Positions 8,894 to 17,547 of a stretch of 35,885 bases of DNA are shown here, piece after piece. Below the pieces are notes generated by a model that was not told the DNA's origin, did no database searches, and saw only the letters and a list, made by a program, of their open reading frames with translations. The position numbers and the translations under genes were made by a program. The number at the start of each line of letters is the position of its first letter. Positions within the stretch are counted from its first letter, which is position 1. This stretch comes from Sulfurimonas sp. CG01_land_8_20_14_3_00_36_23. GTDB lineage: Bacteria > Campylobacterota > Campylobacteria > Campylobacterales > Sulfurimonadaceae. The DNA lies in assembly GCA_002781365.1 (NCBI GenBank), contig PETN01000091.1, forward strand, positions 1 through 35,885, read 5' to 3'.

Positions 8894-9890
8894 TGGCAAT
8901 AGCCCATGAAATAGCCTCTCCTGCATACATAGGAACAACACCAGAGTAGTTCTCTGGAACTACAAAGGGACGTTTTTCTAAGATAACCTCTTTAAACTCA
9001 GGGCAAATTCCATAGATATTTTGAGCGTTGTCACTTACAAAAGCTTGTAAGTTCTCTAACTTGCCATACTGCTCAAAAACTTCACATAAGAGTTGAAGCG
9101 AAATAGGTGCGCTAAAAACTCCAGCAGCACAGCCACAAGACTCTTTTTTGTTTTGAGGGTGTGGTGCGGAGTCAGAGCCGAACATCACTTTTGGGTGTGC
9201 TTCGAGGGCAACAGTTAAGAGTGCGTCTAAGTCCTCAGGTCGTTTTGCAATAGGTTTACAAAAGAGGTGCGGTTTCATCATCCCACCAATAACATCATCG
9301 AGTGTCAAGATAAGATGGTGCACTGTAATCGTTGCATAGAGATTTTCATGCTTGTCAAGCATATCGACTGCCGCTTTGGTAGTGATATGCTCCATAATGA
9401 TTTTAAGTTTTGGAAATGAAGTCGCAAGAAGCTCATAGATACTCATAAACTCAGCCTCTCTATCCATCACAAAACCATCTGTTTCGCCATGCACACAAAG
9501 AGGAATCCCTAAGTCGCTCATTGTTTGAAGTGTCTCTCTCATCTCCTCAATGTCAAATGAGGAGAGACCACTTTCAGAGTTTGTCGTTATTCCAGCAGGG
9601 TAGAGTTTTATAGCTGTTATATGATCTGCAACACTTGCTAAAAAAGCCTTGTCATAGTTTTTGTAAAAGAGTGTCATATAGGGTTCAAAATAGTCGTTTG
9701 GAACAGCTGCGATGATGCGAGCTTTGTAGGCTTTTATATCTTCAAGAGATTCAACGGGTGGAACGAGATTTGGCATAATAAGCGCACCGCTGTAACTATA
9801 AGCAGTAAGGGGAGCAATATTTTCAAGCATCACTCCATCACGAAGATGAAGATGCATGTCTAGGGGCATTAAAAGTGTATGAGTTTTCAT
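8883..9890 (-). CDS. pyrC: Dihydroorotase (PyrC, class II type)
   Basis: The 335-residue enzyme cyclises N-carbamoyl-aspartate to dihydroorotate, step three of pyrimidine synthesis, in the cytoplasm. Zinc ligands are visible in [10 protein letters not shown] (H13 and H15), the carboxylated lysine in AIKLYPAG (about 96), HGETDG (about 134), MEHITT (about 167) and the aspartate of FGSDSAPHP (about 240). Length matches the E. coli PyrC type. It heads an unusual operon with a two-component system and exbBD; its last 11 bases overlap the regulator start. The window also encodes a dihydroorotase-like protein lacking these ligands (16330-17547). Confidence 0.96.
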   Translation of the reverse strand: MKTHTLLMPLDMHLHLRDGVMLENIAPLTAYSYSGALIMPNLVPPVESLEDIKAYKARIIAAVPNDYFEPYMTLFYKNYDKAFLASVADHITAIKLYPAGITTNSESGLSSFDIEEMRETLQTMSDLGIPLCVHGETDGFVMDREAEFMSIYELLATSFPKLKIIMEHITTKAAVDMLDKHENLYATITVHHLILTLDDVIGGMMKPHLFCKPIAKRPEDLDALLTVALEAHPKVMFGSDSAPHPQNKKESCGCAAGVFSAPISLQLLCEVFEQYGKLENLQAFVSDNAQNIYGICPEFKEVILEKRPFVVPENYSGVVPMYAGEAISWAIASVD

Positions 9891-9959
9891 TGTTTTTCCT
9901 CAAAAGATATAATTTTATTTGTGGGCAAAATTATATCAAAATAAGATTTAAACAGTTAT

Positions 9960-9970
9960 GGCATGTGGAA
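9960..9970 (+). repeat. Uptake-like word after the mutase gene
   Basis: An exact GGCATGTGGAA one base beyond the stop of the phosphomannomutase/phosphoglucomutase gene, as a single copy without an inverted partner. Confidence 0.7.
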
Positions 9971-9971
9971 A

Positions 9972-11330
9972 TTAGAGGGCGTTTTTTGCCTCTAAAATCA
10001 AATCATTTATCGCTTTTTCATAAAGGAGTGCTTCCTCTTTTGAAGTAGATTCAAAGCGGGTTACAAGAACTGGGGTCGTGTTACTTGCACGCACAAGTCC
10101 CCAGCCATTTTCAAAGTTTATGCGTACGCCATCCACATCTATAATATTTTTTATAGTTGGAAAGTTGGCATGTGGATTTTTAAGAAGCTCTTTTACTTTG
10201 TCGATGATTTTAAACTTTTCTGCTTCCGTTGTCTCTACTTTAATCTCTTGAGTTGAGAAAACTTGAGGCAACTTCGCAAGCTCTGCATCCAAATCAATTC
10301 CATCATAAACAAGCTCTAACATTCTAAGGGTTGCATAAATCGCATCATCATAACCAAAGTAACGGTTTTTGAAAAAGACATGCCCTGAAACTTCACAAGC
10401 AAGGTCAGCATTTGTCTCTCTCATCTTCACTTTGAGGTTGGAGTGCCCAGTCTTATACATAATGGCAGTCGCACCTCTTTTTTCTAGCTCATCATACATC
10501 ACTTGAGAACATTTCACTTCACCGATAACGGTCGGTTTATCCATTTTCATAGAGTATAAAAGTGCCATCATGTCGCCTTTTATATTGTTCTTATGTGTCA
10601 AAACTGCAATACGGTCTGCATCTCCATCATAAGCAAAAGCGATGTCGCCATCAGTTGCTAAAAGTTTTTTAATATCTTCTAAATTGTGCTCATCGGATGG
10701 GTCTGGATGATGGTTTGGAAAAGTTCCATCAGGGTCAACATAGAGACCTTTTGTTGTAAGTTCGAGTTGTGAAAAAATATCTTCAGTTACAACACCTGCA
10801 ACACCATTTCCACAATCATAAACGATACGTGTTGGCATCCCTTTTAGGTGCTGAAACGCATGGACGATGAAGTCAATATATCTATGCACAGCATCTATCT
10901 TAGTCACATCTCTTTTGGCATGTGGAATTGTATCCATCGCTTCACACTCACGACCTAGTTGATAAATCTCTTCTCCAAAAAATGGAGCTTTATCCAGAGT
11001 GATTTTAAAGCCATTATATTCACTTGGATTGTGTGAACCTGTAATCATTACAGAAGCTGAAGGAGTGATACCATCCCACTCTTGATAGTTTGTAAAGTAG
11101 TTCACTGGAGTAGGAACAAGTCCCATATCTAAAACTTTTTTTCCACCAGCATTTAAACCGCGAACAAGATATTCAAACAAAATAGGTGAATGACTTCTCG
11201 CATCGTAACCCACAGCAACATAGTCACCAGATATTTTTGAAGCCAAAGCATACCCGATACGTGTTGTACTTAACTCATTTAACTCTTTCTCGTAAATTCC
11301 TCGGATGTCATACTCTCTGTAGATGCTCAA
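9972..11330 (-). CDS. Phosphomannomutase/phosphoglucomutase (ManB/AlgC family)
   Basis: The 452-residue cytoplasmic enzyme interconverts hexose 1- and 6-phosphates to feed LPS, capsule and glycan synthesis. Four family signatures are present in order: the phosphoserine loop MITGSHNPSEYNGFK (about 96-110), the metal-binding AYDGDADRIAV (about 233-243), the sugar-binding CEVSGHVFFK (about 313-322) and the C-terminal phosphate-binding VRASNTTPVLVTRFES (about 413-428). The start MSIYREYDIRGIYEK is typical. Two copies of the dispersed word lie inside the gene (10167-10176 with one mismatch; 10917-10927 exact), read as NPHAN and IPHAK. The gene is transcribed alone. Substrate preference between mannose and glucose cannot be read from sequence. 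Confidence 0.92.
   Translation of the reverse strand: MSIYREYDIRGIYEKELNELSTTRIGYALASKISGDYVAVGYDARSHSPILFEYLVRGLNAGGKKVLDMGLVPTPVNYFTNYQEWDGITPSASVMITGSHNPSEYNGFKITLDKAPFFGEEIYQLGRECEAMDTIPHAKRDVTKIDAVHRYIDFIVHAFQHLKGMPTRIVYDCGNGVAGVVTEDIFSQLELTTKGLYVDPDGTFPNHHPDPSDEHNLEDIKKLLATDGDIAFAYDGDADRIAVLTHKNNIKGDMMALLYSMKMDKPTVIGEVKCSQVMYDELEKRGATAIMYKTGHSNLKVKMRETNADLACEVSGHVFFKNRYFGYDDAIYATLRMLELVYDGIDLDAELAKLPQVFSTQEIKVETTEAEKFKIIDKVKELLKNPHANFPTIKNIIDVDGVRINFENGWGLVRASNTTPVLVTRFESTSKEEALLYEKAINDLILEAKNAL
10167..10176 (+). repeat. Variant uptake-like word in the mutase gene
   Basis: GGCATGTGGA followed by T instead of A, with the usual TT in front. It is read on the coding strand as part of NPHAN. 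Confidence 0.55.
10917..10927 (+). repeat. Uptake-like word in the mutase gene
   Basis: An exact GGCATGTGGAA preceded by TTTT. The coding strand reads IPHAK through it. Confidence 0.75.
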
Positions 11331-11613
11331 ATCTAGCTCCTTTTAATCTTATCAAATCTAATATAATTGAATTGTTTCATTATTTTATTTATATTGAAGT
11401 GGAATGGTACAATGAAAAATATTAAACAAAGTATAACACCTCTACAAAGCAAGAAGAACTAGCTATTTGTTCTTCTTATATTGCCTAATGTAACTTCTTC
11501 GTGCAAAGTTTTAGTGGATGAATAGTATTGTATAATTCATGAAAATTTTTAAACAAGAGAGTGCAAATAAGTGTATAAAGAGATAACTCTCAAAATAATG
11601 AAGGATAAATTGA
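11331..11613 (+). promoter_or_regulatory. Divergent intergenic region with a promoter candidate and a hairpin
   Basis: This 283-base gap separates the mutase gene (minus) from the thioredoxin-like gene (plus). A TATAAT at 11531-11536 is a good -10 for the plus-strand gene, though no clear -35 precedes it. A perfect 9-bp inverted repeat (AAGAAGAAC at 11451-11459, GTTCTTCTT at 11469-11477) lies upstream. Overlapping it is a 16-codon open frame at 11413-11463 that I do not consider a gene. AAGGA before the 11614 ATG is its ribosome binding site. Confidence 0.4.
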
Positions 11614-11997
11614 ATGAAAAAAATAGTATTGCTACTCACTCTACTGACTAGCTCTGTGTTTGGTGAAATAAGCTGGATGAAGTATAAGGATGCGATAGCA
11701 CAAGCAAAGGCAGAGAAAAAAATCGTTATGGTGATGCTTTCGAGAGAGGGGTGTCAAACATGTGAGTATATGAAAGATATTGTCTTTGAAAATGAGAAGG
11801 TAATGGCCGCATTTGAGAAGAATTTTCTCGGAGTATATATAGATATCCATGATGATTATATTCCAAATGATTTGAGCTACATGGGTACACCGACTTTTCA
11901 TTTTCTAAATGGTTTTGAGAGAAAATTAGATAGGATTGATGGAGGGGTGAACTCTTTAGAATTTATAGAAAAATTAAAAGAGGTTCAAACGAAGTAG
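11614..11997 (+). CDS. Periplasmic thioredoxin-fold protein (CQTC)
   Basis: The 127-residue protein has a signal peptide (MKKIVLLLTLLTSSVFG, cleavage near residue 17) and a thioredoxin fold of the Thioredoxin_7/SoxW-like type. A redox-active CQTC (C47-C50) follows a beta strand (KIVMVMLSREG), and a cis-proline loop GTPTF (P93) lies near the end. It should reduce or shuffle disulphides in the periplasm. Partners are unknown. It stands alone: the next gene, lpxA, converges from the other strand with 7 bases between stops. Confidence 0.82.
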   Translation: MKKIVLLLTLLTSSVFGEISWMKYKDAIAQAKAEKKIVMVMLSREGCQTCEYMKDIVFENEKVMAAFEKNFLGVYIDIHDDYIPNDLSYMGTPTFHFLNGFERKLDRIDGGVNSLEFIEKLKEVQTK

Positions 11998-12004
11998 CGT
12001 CTCT

Positions 12005-12739
12005 TTACTGCATGTTGCTTTTTGCAACAAATGCAGAAAAGATTTTTACATACTCATTCTCATGCGTGTTGGCGACTTCTCTTGCTAACTCTTTATCTAA
12101 GTTTTTTCCAGCGATTCTTTTAAAGATAGATTTTATCTCTTCTATATCGCCTTTGTTCTCAAGTCTTCTTCTAAGCCCGATGACATTTAAACCTTTGACA
12201 CTTGCACGATTCCCCTCAACGAGAGTAAAGGGAGGCATATCTTGGTCCACATACGAAGCGCCACCAACCATAACACCTGTTCCAAGTGTATTGTTCGCTT
12301 CTACCGTACTTAAACCACCGATGATGACGCGCTCTTCACACTTTACATTTTCATACAATCGCACAGCATTGGTAAGGATACAAAAATCACCAAGCTCTAC
12401 GCCGCTGAGTATCTGAACATAACCCATAAGAAAATTGTTTGCACCGATAATAATCTTTTTAGGTTTTTCGTTCTCATCTTCTTGTGTTCCAATCTGTGCA
12501 AACTCACGTATATGTGTTTTTTCACCTATTGTGATGTCCGATTTTTTATGTCCAATAGAGGTAAAACTAAAAATTCGTACATCCTTATGAACAGTAAGTT
12601 TCCCTTTTAAGATGACATTTGACTCTAGCCTGCAACCAGATTCTAGAGTGACATTTTTTCCTATGTGACAAAACGGACCGATGATAACATCGTCGGCTAC
12701 GCTCGCTCCATCTTCGATGATGACTGAGTTATGAATCAT
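12005..12739 (-). CDS. lpxA: LpxA-type UDP-sugar acyltransferase
   Basis: The 244-residue cytoplasmic enzyme should transfer the first 3-hydroxyacyl chain in lipid A synthesis. Hexapeptide repeats of the left-handed beta-helix run from about residue 5 to 185 ([44 protein letters not shown]). The C-terminal helical part begins with [12 protein letters not shown], a LpxA hallmark. It is slightly shorter than the E. coli enzyme (262). It overlaps gnnA by 11 bases. Because gnnA and gnnB lie between it and lpxB, its substrate is probably UDP-GlcNAc3N, giving an amide rather than an ester chain at position 3; this is inferred from context. GGAGAT lies 6-8 bases before the ATG. Confidence 0.9.
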   Translation of the reverse strand: MIHNSVIIEDGASVADDVIIGPFCHIGKNVTLESGCRLESNVILKGKLTVHKDVRIFSFTSIGHKKSDITIGEKTHIREFAQIGTQEDENEKPKKIIIGANNFLMGYVQILSGVELGDFCILTNAVRLYENVKCEERVIIGGLSTVEANNTLGTGVMVGGASYVDQDMPPFTLVEGNRASVKGLNVIGLRRRLENKGDIEEIKSIFKRIAGKNLDKELAREVANTHENEYVKIFSAFVAKSNMQ

Positions 12740-13640
12740 TTGCTATCTCCAATGTTATGATGCTGTCTTGTAGAGATGCCAAAGAGCCTCTCTCACCACT
12801 CTCTAGATAAGTGATAAATGCTTGAAGTTCATCCAGAAGAGCATCGCTTCTTCTTATAAAACAGTTTCTTGTTGTGTGGGAATTTCCATCAATGTTGATT
12901 CTCTCTTTTAAAGTTTGTGAAATCAGATCGGCTTCAAAATATTTTATTTTGCTATTTGCATCAACTCTACAAGCTACTGTAATACTTCTTTTACGGTATG
13001 GCGTAAGCCAGTTTGTAGTAATGTCCCCTATAACCTCACCCTCAAGCTCAAAAGCTAAAATAGCATTATCTTCATGTGTTTTATGGATTTTTTGTGACTT
13101 GAAAACGGCACTTCTAACGATGTTCTTTTGCGTGATAAATCGAATCAAATCACTATCATGTACAGAGAGATCTGTTAAAATTCCAACATCGGCGATACGC
13201 TCAGGAAAAGCACCACTGCGAGTAATGGAGATAGATAAAATCTCATGATCTTTTATCTCACTAATAAGCGCTTTGACAACAGGGTTAAAACGCTCAATAT
13301 GCCCAACACAGCTTTTGAGATTTTTGTTCTCTACGACTCTCGCCATCTCTTTTGCATCTTCTACCGTTGAAGCAGCAGGTTTTTCTATAAACATGTGAAT
13401 GTTTCGTTTAGCACACTCGAGAGCAGTCTGTTTATGTAAAAATGTAGGTGTTACAATGATAACTGCATCGGGTTTTACTTCATCAAGCATACTCTCAAGA
13501 GAGGTATAAAAGGGTGCTTTAAAATCACCATTTTTTACTACATCGCAAAGTGCGGCAATGTTTACATTTTTGATATTTTTCAAAGTGTTGTAATGGTTTT
13601 TTCCCATCACACCTAAACCCACTATTGCTATATTATGCAT
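12729..13640 (-). CDS. gnnA: GnnA-like UDP-GlcNAc 3-dehydrogenase (Gfo/Idh/MocA family)
   Basis: The 303-residue NAD-dependent oxidoreductase has an N-terminal Rossmann fold ([17 protein letters not shown], residues 4-20), the family motif EKPAA (about 92-96), and a C-terminal alpha/beta domain. In Acidithiobacillus ferrooxidans, where gnnA and gnnB likewise lie between lpxA and lpxB, GnnA oxidises the 3-OH of UDP-GlcNAc and GnnB then transaminates it. The same arrangement here supports this role. It starts 2 bases after gnnB and overlaps lpxA by 11. A function in another sugar pathway is possible but less likely. Confidence 0.85.
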   Translation of the reverse strand: MHNIAIVGLGVMGKNHYNTLKNIKNVNIAALCDVVKNGDFKAPFYTSLESMLDEVKPDAVIIVTPTFLHKQTALECAKRNIHMFIEKPAASTVEDAKEMARVVENKNLKSCVGHIERFNPVVKALISEIKDHEILSISITRSGAFPERIADVGILTDLSVHDSDLIRFITQKNIVRSAVFKSQKIHKTHEDNAILAFELEGEVIGDITTNWLTPYRKRSITVACRVDANSKIKYFEADLISQTLKERINIDGNSHTTRNCFIRRSDALLDELQAFITYLESGERGSLASLQDSIITLEIANDS

Positions 13641-13642
13641 TG

Positions 13643-14734
13643 TTAGCCTTTGATTGCTTGAATGATGAAATCTTGCTGCTCTTCTTTAAGATAAGGACTC
13701 ATAGGAAGTGACATAATCTGCCCAGCAATCTCTTCACTGATTGGGAAATCTCCAACTTTATATCCAAGATACTCAAAAGCCTCTTGAAGATGAAGTGGCA
13801 CAGGATAGTGAACTGCAGTAGGAATTTCTTGCTCAGTCAGTTTTTCCACCATCGCTTCTCTATCTTTCACACGGATAGAGTATTGCGCATAAACACTCGT
13901 ATTTCCCTCTTTGATTTTAGGAGTGATAACATCCGTATCCTCTAGTAGGTCAGAGTATCTTGCGCCAATCTCTTCTCTCTCTTGAACCTCTTTTTCAAAA
14001 TGTTTTAATTTAACATTTAAAACAGCAGCTTGAACAGCATCAAGACGACCATTAATACCGATATATTTATGTTTGTATCTTTCGTTTTGACCATGGTTTA
14101 AGAGCATTCGCATTTTTGCAGCAAGGGCATCATCACTTGTGAAAATCGCACCACCATCACCATAGGCACCAAGTGGTTTTGAAGGGAAAAAGCTTGTACA
14201 GCCAATCGTGGAAAGATTACATGATTTTTTGCCATTGTAAGTTGCACCAAAACTTTGGCAAGCATCTTCAATGACTGGGATGTTATGCTTAGAAGCGATG
14301 TAGTTTATCGCATCCATATCTGCACATTGACCATAAAGTGAAACAGGGATAATCGCTTTTGTTCTCTCAGTGATGGCACTTTCAATCTTTTTTGCATCAA
14401 TGTTATATGTGTCACTCTCAATATCAACAAAAATAGATGTCGCGCCTAAGAGAGCGATGACTTCAGCCGTAGCTATAAAAGTAAAAGGAGTGGTAATCAC
14501 TTCATCGCCTGCACCAATATCTAGAGCCATAAGAGCAAGTAAAAGAGCATCTGTTCCACTGCTACAGCCGATTGCGTGCTTTGCGCCAGTGTAGGTTGCA
14601 AGTGAATTTTCTAGTCTGTTTAATTTTTCGCCGCCAATAAATTGTGCTGAGCTAAAAACTTCTAAAACTTCTTGATCTATCTCTGTCTGATACTCTAAAT
14701 ATTGTGCCTGTAAGTCTATAAAGTTGATTTTCAT
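13643..14734 (-). CDS. gnnB: GnnB-like sugar aminotransferase (DegT/DnrJ/EryC1/StrS family)
   Basis: The 363-residue PLP enzyme should convert the 3-keto sugar made by GnnA into UDP-GlcNAc3N, using glutamate. The PLP lysine lies in [15 protein letters not shown] (about residue 182), with [13 protein letters not shown] (about 53-65) binding the cofactor phosphate and EDACQSFGA (about 155-163) carrying the ring-contacting aspartate. The open frame extends upstream to 14752, but the ATG at 14734 (MKINFIDLQ) has GAGG six bases before it and matches family starts, so I chose it. About 125 bases separate it from lpxB, where a separate promoter could lie. Confidence 0.87.
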   Translation of the reverse strand: MKINFIDLQAQYLEYQTEIDQEVLEVFSSAQFIGGEKLNRLENSLATYTGAKHAIGCSSGTDALLLALMALDIGAGDEVITTPFTFIATAEVIALLGATSIFVDIESDTYNIDAKKIESAITERTKAIIPVSLYGQCADMDAINYIASKHNIPVIEDACQSFGATYNGKKSCNLSTIGCTSFFPSKPLGAYGDGGAIFTSDDALAAKMRMLLNHGQNERYKHKYIGINGRLDAVQAAVLNVKLKHFEKEVQEREEIGARYSDLLEDTDVITPKIKEGNTSVYAQYSIRVKDREAMVEKLTEQEIPTAVHYPVPLHLQEAFEYLGYKVGDFPISEEIAGQIMSLPMSPYLKEEQQDFIIQAIKG

Positions 14735-14841
14735 GTTTATCCTCGATACCACTGTTTTTAAGTTTGAAAGGATAGCGTAAAGATAGTTTAAATCTTCTTT
14801 GTAGCGCTTTTAAAAATATAAACATGGCTAAAAATAGGAGC

Positions 14842-14861
14842 GCATGAAGCGAGTTTCATGC
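14842..14861 (-). other. Small hairpin at the lpxB stop
   Basis: GCATGAA (14842-14848) and TTCATGC (14855-14861) form a 7-bp stem with a 6-base loop that reaches the lpxB stop codon. It may weaken transcription between lpxB and gnnB. No T-run follows. Confidence 0.3.
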
Positions 14862-15916
14862 TAAGAAAGTGTTCTATTTTCTATGAGAGATGCGACTGTT
14901 TTTGAACTTCCATGTTCTAAATAGCTGCGAAGTGACTTTGAATCACTTAAAAAACTACTTCTGTCATACGCTTTATATGCTTGGATGAGATTTTCTGCAT
15001 TTACCTCTTCTTGAATAAACTCAGGGTGTAAATCTCTCTCGCAAAATTTAGAAAACATAATATTACTAAGCCCTATATGACTCAGTTTTACAAGTCTGCT
15101 CGCTATAAAATAATCAAGTGGCTTTGCGATATAAGTGAGAATAAAAGGGGTTCCAATAAGTGCTGCTTCAAGTGTTGCTGTTCCACTACATATAAAAGCA
15201 AAATCTGCTTCATAAAGCGTTTTATAGGTCTCATTTGAGATGCTAAAACCTGATAGGTCGCCATAAAGCTCCGCTATATCCTCTTGCGTAAAGTGTTTTG
15301 GAATGATGATAGTCGCTTTTACATCAAGCTTTTTTAGCAGCTCTTTAAAAATAGGCATCAACTTTTTGATTTCACCCTTACGGCTTCCTGGCATAAAGGC
15401 TACGCTCTTAATCTCTGTGTTTAACTCCTCTTTAAACTTCGGAATAATATCGAGGAGCGGATGTCCTACATAGGTGATAGGAGCAGTTTTAGAGTAGTAC
15501 TCTTTTTCAAAGGGAAGAATAGAAGCGAGATGGTCAATCGTACGCTCCAAGACTGGAATGCGCTTTTTCTTCCACGCCCATGCCTGAGGTAAAATGTAGT
15601 AGATTATCTCTTTTTCGGGGTATCTTTTTTTGATTTTTTTTGCCAAGGGGAGGTTGAAGCCTGAGGAGTCTATCAGCAGGACTTTATCGACATCTTTTGC
15701 CAAATCCGCCATCTGTGTGTTGAGTTTAAAAAAGTAGCGAAGTTTCTTGATGGCATCGACAAATCCCATAATGGCAAGTGCGCGTAAATCCACAATGGAA
15801 TCTCCTAACTCACTATCAAAAATCCCAACAAACTCCACATCACTGCTCAGCTCTTTTTTTAAAGATTTTAGGTGTATATTTGCTGAGTGTTCTAAAGCGC
15901 TAACTAAAATTTTCAT
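14861..15916 (-). CDS. lpxB: Lipid-A-disaccharide synthase
   Basis: The 351-residue glycosyltransferase (GT19) joins lipid X with UDP-diacyl-sugar to form the beta-1,6 lipid A disaccharide at the inner face of the membrane. It begins MKILVSALEHSANIHLKSL, the Campylobacterota form of the family start (GEPSGD replaced by ALEHSAN). Also visible are YYILPQAWAWKKKR (about 97-110), VGHPLLD (about 149-155), FMPGSRKGEIKKLMP (about 176-190) and CSGTATLEAALIGTPFI (about 244-260). It overlaps the cytochrome gene stop by four bases (ATGA). Confidence 0.94.
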   Translation of the reverse strand: MKILVSALEHSANIHLKSLKKELSSDVEFVGIFDSELGDSIVDLRALAIMGFVDAIKKLRYFFKLNTQMADLAKDVDKVLLIDSSGFNLPLAKKIKKRYPEKEIIYYILPQAWAWKKKRIPVLERTIDHLASILPFEKEYYSKTAPITYVGHPLLDIIPKFKEELNTEIKSVAFMPGSRKGEIKKLMPIFKELLKKLDVKATIIIPKHFTQEDIAELYGDLSGFSISNETYKTLYEADFAFICSGTATLEAALIGTPFILTYIAKPLDYFIASRLVKLSHIGLSNIMFSKFCERDLHPEFIQEEVNAENLIQAYKAYDRSSFLSDSKSLRSYLEHGSSKTVASLIENRTLS

Positions 15917-16275
15917 GAACCGCCATCCCCTTGTGTTCTAAAACTGTCATCATATTGTTCCTCTAAATTATCCTCTTTAAACTCATATAAAAATGTAGTG
16001 AGTCTATCAATATCCTCATCACTTAAGTGAAGAGCAAAAGGAATCATCATCTCTTGTTGCTGTGTGCTTGTCTTCTTGTCCCGAAATTGTTCCAGCTTGT
16101 AACTCAAAAATCCCTTTGCCCGATTTGAGAGACGCGGATATCTATGCATACCCTCAGCTTTCGTTCCGTGACAACTGTAACAACCCTTTTGCATATAGAG
16201 CTCTTTGCCAAGTTGGTAGGGAGTTTGAGCTTTTAAAAAGCTTGCTAGAAGAAAAGATAGAAGTAAAAAACGCAA
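15913..16275 (-). CDS. Periplasmic c-type cytochrome
   Basis: The 120-residue protein has a signal peptide (residues 1-17), a single haem-attachment motif CYSCH (32-36) and a likely axial methionine in QEMMIPFA (M76 or M77), which makes it a class I monohaem cytochrome for periplasmic electron transfer. The start is TTG with AAGG seven bases upstream. It heads the lpxB transcript with an ATGA overlap, an odd partner for lipid A synthesis. Its redox partner cannot be told. Confidence 0.85.
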   Translation of the reverse strand: MRFLLLSFLLASFLKAQTPYQLGKELYMQKGCYSCHGTKAEGMHRYPRLSNRAKGFLSYKLEQFRDKKTSTQQQEMMIPFALHLSDEDIDRLTTFLYEFKEDNLEEQYDDSFRTQGDGGS

Positions 16276-16329
16276 TTCTAAGCCTTAATAATTTATAATG
16301 CCAATATTATATCAAAGGTGGTCTGAAAT

Positions 16330-17547
16330 ATGGTTATAGCTAATGCAATCGTTTGCGATCTTAGAGGCGAAAAAAGTGCTGATATCAAAATAGAAAATGG
16401 AATCATTACCCAGATAGGTTCTAACCTCAAAGATGAAGAGGTTATAGATGCAAACGGCGCATACTTTATGCCGCTTTTAGTAGATACAAATATAAGACTT
16501 TACGACTCTACACTTAACTCAAAAAATATTAAAGCGATTTCAGAAGAGGCACTTCGAGGTGGAGTAGGGCATTTAGTTTTAAATGCACAGAGCCAACCTG
16601 CCATTGATAATGAAGTTGTTTTGGAGTTTGCACAAAATAGTCTTGCCGAGCTAAAAGGTGCAAAAGTAGACTTGATGATTAACACACTTAAAGAGGATAG
16701 TACACTTAGTAATATTGCTATCCTTTTAAAAAGAGGAGCCATAGCACCTTTTATGAGTACGATTGCTAAAAATGATATTGCAATCAAGATAGCTGAGTAT
16801 GTGAAAATGTATGGAGTAACTCTTTTTTGTAAGGCAGAAGATAACTCTTTGATGCAAAACGGGGTAATGCTTGAGGGAGATATGAGTGCGAAGCTAGGAC
16901 TTGCAGGCATACCAGATTTGAGTGAAGTTTTACATGTCTCTCGAATGATAGAGTTAGCAAGGCATTTTAAAATCAAAATTGTTTTCAAGTCCATCGCCTC
17001 TCCTCGCTCAATATACTTAATAGACAAGGCAAAAAAAGAGGGTGTAGAAGTGCAATGTGAAGTCTCTATCCACCATCTAGTAAACTCAGATTTGGCATGT
17101 GAAAACTTTAATACCAATGCAAAATTGAACCCACCTTTGGCATGTGAAAAAGATGTCGCGTTACTTCAAGAAGCACTTAAAAACAAACAGATTGATATGT
17201 TGACAACTCTGCATCAACCAAGTTCTCCTGTCAACAAAGAGGTCGCATTTTTCGATGCTGCCTATGGTTGCGAAGCCCTTACAGATGCACTTCCACTCTA
17301 CTATACAAAGCTCGTACAAACTGGGATGTTAAGTATGGGTGAACTTATTAGACTCACAGTGCAAGCACCTTCAAAAAGTATAGGTAAAGAGTCAGGAGTT
17401 CTAGAAGTAGGGCAGAGAGTAGAGGCAGTTTTATTTAATCCACATGCCAAAAAAACGCTTCACAATAAACAATCTCTTTATAATGGCGAAGCGTTAAACG
17501 GTGAAGTGCTTATGAGCTTTCAAGGGGAGAGAATAACTAAATTTTAG
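16330..17547 (+). CDS. Dihydroorotase-like protein lacking catalytic ligands (PyrC'/PyrX type)
   Basis: The 405-residue protein has the amidohydrolase fold of class I dihydroorotases, including the N-terminal beta sandwich (DIKIENGIITQIG). The metal-binding DxHxH motif is replaced by DTNIR (52-56, both histidines lost). The following ICHAED-like motif reads FCKAED, and the catalytic TDHAPH region reads TTLHQPS. Only IHHLVNSD keeps its histidines. Inactive homologues of this type serve as structural partners of aspartate transcarbamoylase (PyrB) in Pseudomonas, and that is the best guess here, since an intact PyrC is encoded at 8883-9890. Three copies or variants of the dispersed word lie inside. 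It converges with the next gene, with an 11-base overlap of 3' ends. Confidence 0.82.
   Translation: MVIANAIVCDLRGEKSADIKIENGIITQIGSNLKDEEVIDANGAYFMPLLVDTNIRLYDSTLNSKNIKAISEEALRGGVGHLVLNAQSQPAIDNEVVLEFAQNSLAELKGAKVDLMINTLKEDSTLSNIAILLKRGAIAPFMSTIAKNDIAIKIAEYVKMYGVTLFCKAEDNSLMQNGVMLEGDMSAKLGLAGIPDLSEVLHVSRMIELARHFKIKIVFKSIASPRSIYLIDKAKKEGVEVQCEVSIHHLVNSDLACENFNTNAKLNPPLACEKDVALLQEALKNKQIDMLTTLHQPSSPVNKEVAFFDAAYGCEALTDALPLYYTKLVQTGMLSMGELIRLTVQAPSKSIGKESGVLEVGQRVEAVLFNPHAKKTLHNKQSLYNGEALNGEVLMSFQGERITKF
17094..17149 (+). repeat. Two variant uptake-like words in the PyrX gene
   Basis: TTTGGCATGTGAAAA occurs twice, 45 bases apart (core at 17094-17104 and 17139-17149). Both differ from the consensus by G to A at the ninth base. 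They are read as LACEN and LACEK. Confidence 0.55.
17439..17448 (-). repeat. Variant uptake-like word in the PyrX gene
   Basis: The complement of GGCATGTGGA, with the eleventh base changed. It is read as NPHAK in the gene. Confidence 0.5.

Noticed and set aside
8894-8941. N-terminal extension of the response regulator to 8941
   Set aside because: It lies in the pyrC coding region and adds a leader absent from OmpR-family proteins; GTG at 8893 gives the standard length.
11413-11463. 16-codon frame upstream of the thioredoxin-like gene
   Set aside because: Too short, no ribosome binding site, and not adjacent to the next gene; its end overlaps a hairpin by chance or as a relic.
16500-17117. 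205-codon open frame antisense to the PyrX gene
   Set aside because: Low-complexity Ser/Leu-rich translation typical of an antisense frame; the plus-strand protein is a clear amidohydrolase relative.
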